Assembly (NCBI GenBank): GCA_002394365.1
Contig: DGTQ01000011.1
Location: 127,196 to 191,195, forward strand
Direction: 5' to 3'
DNA length: 64,000 nt
From: Prevotellaceae bacterium UBA4332
Lineage (GTDB): Bacteria; Bacteroidota; Bacteroidia; Bacteroidales; Bacteroidaceae
Below, one piece after another: positions 62,473-64,000 of the stretch (position 1 is the first letter of the stretch; the number at the start of each line of letters is the position of its first letter). A model generated the notes under the pieces. That model saw only the letters and a program-made list of their open reading frames with translations, was not told where the DNA came from and did no database searches. The translations under genes were made by a program, and so were the position numbers.

Positions 62473-63125
62473 ATGCAAAATAATCAAAAAACAACATATC
62501 TGAAAAAGATTTTATTGCTTATATCCGTGATGTTATGCTTAGTGAGCATACATCAGCTAAAGATACTGATATCTCGGGCAAGGCAACTACATTGGGCAGT
62601 TCCGCCAACCCTTCTGGCGCATCAAAGTCACCGACTGGCTATATTAAACTGCGCACCAACAACGACTGGGTATTCACAGTAAAGAGTGGCTACAAGGTTA
62701 CCGGCATCAAGATAGTGGCTTACCAGCACGACAACAACGATGGCACTACCGCCACGATAGACATGACCAGCATCACGGCAGATGGAGGAAGCAACCTGCT
62801 GAGCAGCACCGTGTCCATGCCACAGAAGAAAGTGAGCACTAACACCGTATTGGCTGACATTGCTGACCTCAATGCCACAAGTAACATCACGGTGAAGTTC
62901 TCTAACAGCGTACCTACTACAGGTGATCCAAAGCCTCAGATTCAGTGCTATGCCATTGTTACCCTCGCCTACGAAAAGATTGAGACAGGTATAGAAGTGG
63001 TAAACGCTGCCACCAATGTCAAGGCTGAAACTCCAGCATATTACTACAACCTCCAGGGACAGCGCGTAGCGCCTGGCACCAAGGGCATAGTAATATACAT
63101 GGGCAAGAAGTACTTCAACCCATAA
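62473..63125 (+). pseudogene. Remnant of a secreted protein, frameshifted
   Basis: The start encodes a signal peptide (YLKKILLLISVMLCLVS) in one frame; the mature part lies in another frame (from about 62540: DISGKATTLGSSANPSG, then a beta-rich domain with VTGIKIVAYQHDNNDG) and runs to 63125. The C-terminus AYYYNLQGQRVAPGTKGIVI...GKKYF is the tail found on many Prevotella secreted proteins. The length suggests that a large upstream part is lost. It is probably a deletion remnant of a larger pectin- or glycan-active protein. Confidence 0.65.
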
Positions 63126-63159
63126 GCCTTATAACATAGCTACCATATTCATAGGCAAT

Positions 63160-63455
63160 GCTTCCACGTGCGGAAGCATTGCCTATGTGTGTAGAAGCAT
63201 TGCCTCTGCATGCAGAAGCATTACTTCTGCAGCTAAAAGCATAGCCTCTCCCTAACCCTCCCCTAAAGGGAAGGGAATTTTGATTCCGACACTGATTATC
63301 CCCCCTCCTTTTAGGGAGGGGCTGGGGGTAGGCTGTTTTTCGTGAGCCAACCTCCCTAATTCCTCGTTATCCCGCATGAATACTGGGCTGAGCATAGGGA
63401 GGTAGGGCTCTCAGACCTCCCTGACACCTCCCCTACACCTCCCTAAGACCTCTGA
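63160..63455. repeat. Repeat-filled gap before the IS element
   Basis: It contains a tandem GAAGCATTGCCTCTGCATGC array (63160-63245), two C-rich palindromes (CCCTCCCCTAAAGGGAAGGG and CCCCTCCTTTTAGGGAGGGG, 63246-63335), and ACCTCCCT words (63395-63452). No gene is seen. Confidence 0.7.
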
Positions 63456-63457
63456 AG

Positions 63458-64000
63458 TGACCCCAAAAAGTTGGACGGGTTAATCTTAAATTGCTTTTAT
63501 ATATTGAGTTCTGTATTGCACGGGGCTCATACCCTTGAGTCTGAGTTTTATTCTTTTATAGTTATAGTATTCAATGTATTGCACCAGGTCTTTCTTGAAA
63601 TCTTCTATGTCGGTATATTCGTTGGCGTATAGAAGTTCCGACTTCATCAGTCCGAAGAAGTTCTCCATCATAGAGTTGTCCAGACAGTTGCCTTTTCTCG
63701 ACATGCTTTGTATGATGTTCCTGTCGGCAAGCATCTTTCTGTATTTGTAGTGCTGGTAATGCCATCCCTGGTCTGAGTGTACGATGAGTCCGTCCAGATT
63801 TTTCCTTCCCCTGAGTGCTTTCTTTAGCATGTCTGTGACCATTTTCAGGTTTGGACTGTCAGATATCGTATAGGCTACTATCTCGCCGTTAAACATATCC
63901 AGAACGGGCGACAGGTAGCATTTCCTCTCCCTTATGCTTATCTGTGTCACATCGGTTGCCCATTTCTGGCACGGACTGCCGGCATGGAAGTCACGGTTGA
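63458..64000 (-). mobile_element. IS3-family insertion sequence, partial
   Basis: The end sequence TGACCCCAAAAAGTTGGAC (63458-63476) is typical of IS3-family terminal repeats. The transposase OrfB reads from it on the minus strand and runs out of the window. The other end, OrfA and the target duplication are not visible. Confidence 0.85.
63486..64000 (-). CDS. IS3-family transposase OrfB, partial
   Basis: The frame is open to base 64000 and reads DFHAGSPCQKWATDVTQISI, so the start lies outside. The DDE residues are visible: Asp in WATDVT, Asp in IVHSDQGWHYQ and Glu in MMENFFGLMKSEL, with the typical end YIEYYNYKRIKLRLKGMSPV. The gene looks intact in the visible part. Confidence 0.93.
   Translation of the reverse strand, partial: NRDFHAGSPCQKWATDVTQISIRERKCYLSPVLDMFNGEIVAYTISDSPNLKMVTDMLKKALRGRKNLDGLIVHSDQGWHYQHYKYRKMLADRNIIQSMSRKGNCLDNSMMENFFGLMKSELLYANEYTDIEDFKKDLVQYIEYYNYKRIKLRLKGMSPVQYRTQYIKAI

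Noticed and set aside
1..64000. tRNA or rRNA genes
   Set aside because: None recognised on either strand by eye; a tRNAscan-type search would be decisive.

Overview
The window is chromosomal DNA of a Bacteroidota member, most likely of the Prevotellaceae. The evidence is the -7 promoter motif TAnnTTTG in front of many genes, a SusC/SusD pair, fused FeoAB with its Cys-rich partner, a fumarate reductase operon in C-A-B order, a thiamin TonB receptor plus PnuT pair under a TPP riboswitch, and a Prevotella-style C-terminal tail at 63.0 kb. No rRNA or tRNA gene was recognised.

Layout. 0-10.4 kb (+): the end of cysS, a U32 peptidase, sufE, a large SNF2 helicase, a TSCPD protein and three secreted proteins. 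10.4-16.9 kb (-): a methionine group of metH, an NSS transporter and metF. 17.5-28.4 kb: a YitT protein, gpx, polA and a polyprenyl synthase, then a reverse-strand run of mnmG, apt, uvrC and deoC that carries two perfect parS sites. 28.6-32.6 kb (+): frdC-frdA-frdB, interrupted by a four-helix-bundle gene inside an inverted repeat. 33.3-37.7 kb: a uracil-DNA-glycosylase-fold protein, a TPP riboswitch, a TonB receptor and PnuT. 37.9-43.8 kb (+): a doubled periplasmic sensor and a CbxX-type AAA+ protein with an acidic linker. 43.9-52.3 kb: a MaoC hydratase, feoAB, a FeoB-associated protein, a GH3 protein, an Ig-like lipoprotein and a DUF3108 protein. 52.5-61.4 kb (+): a pectin utilisation locus of SusC, SusD, a DUF4957/DUF5123-type lipoprotein and a pectate lyase. 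61.5-64.0 kb: a decayed three-gene DUF3791/DUF3990 cassette, a broken secreted protein and an IS3-family element running off the end.

The most unusual property is the load of dispersed repeats. Four kinds can be separated by eye. (1) C-rich/G-rich palindromic repeats, built on CTCCC...GGGAG, lie between genes and also in frame inside cysS, sufE, the helicase, metH (six sites), the doubled sensor and feoAB, where they must be translated. (2) A 66-bp structured element begins CTTGCGCTCCAGTAGGTGC. (3) Units whose inverted ends are tandem 7-9 bp words enclose an AT-rich palindrome, a four-helix-bundle gene, or sequence that supplies signal peptides to secreted proteins. (4) Intergenic tandem word clusters.

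The best candidates for something new are the four-helix-bundle unit inside the frd operon, the signal-peptide-encoding repeats, the in-frame palindromes, and the DUF3791/DUF3990/partner cassette, which looks like an addiction-type operon with ATGA overlaps. All calls come from reading the sequence. No database search was run.
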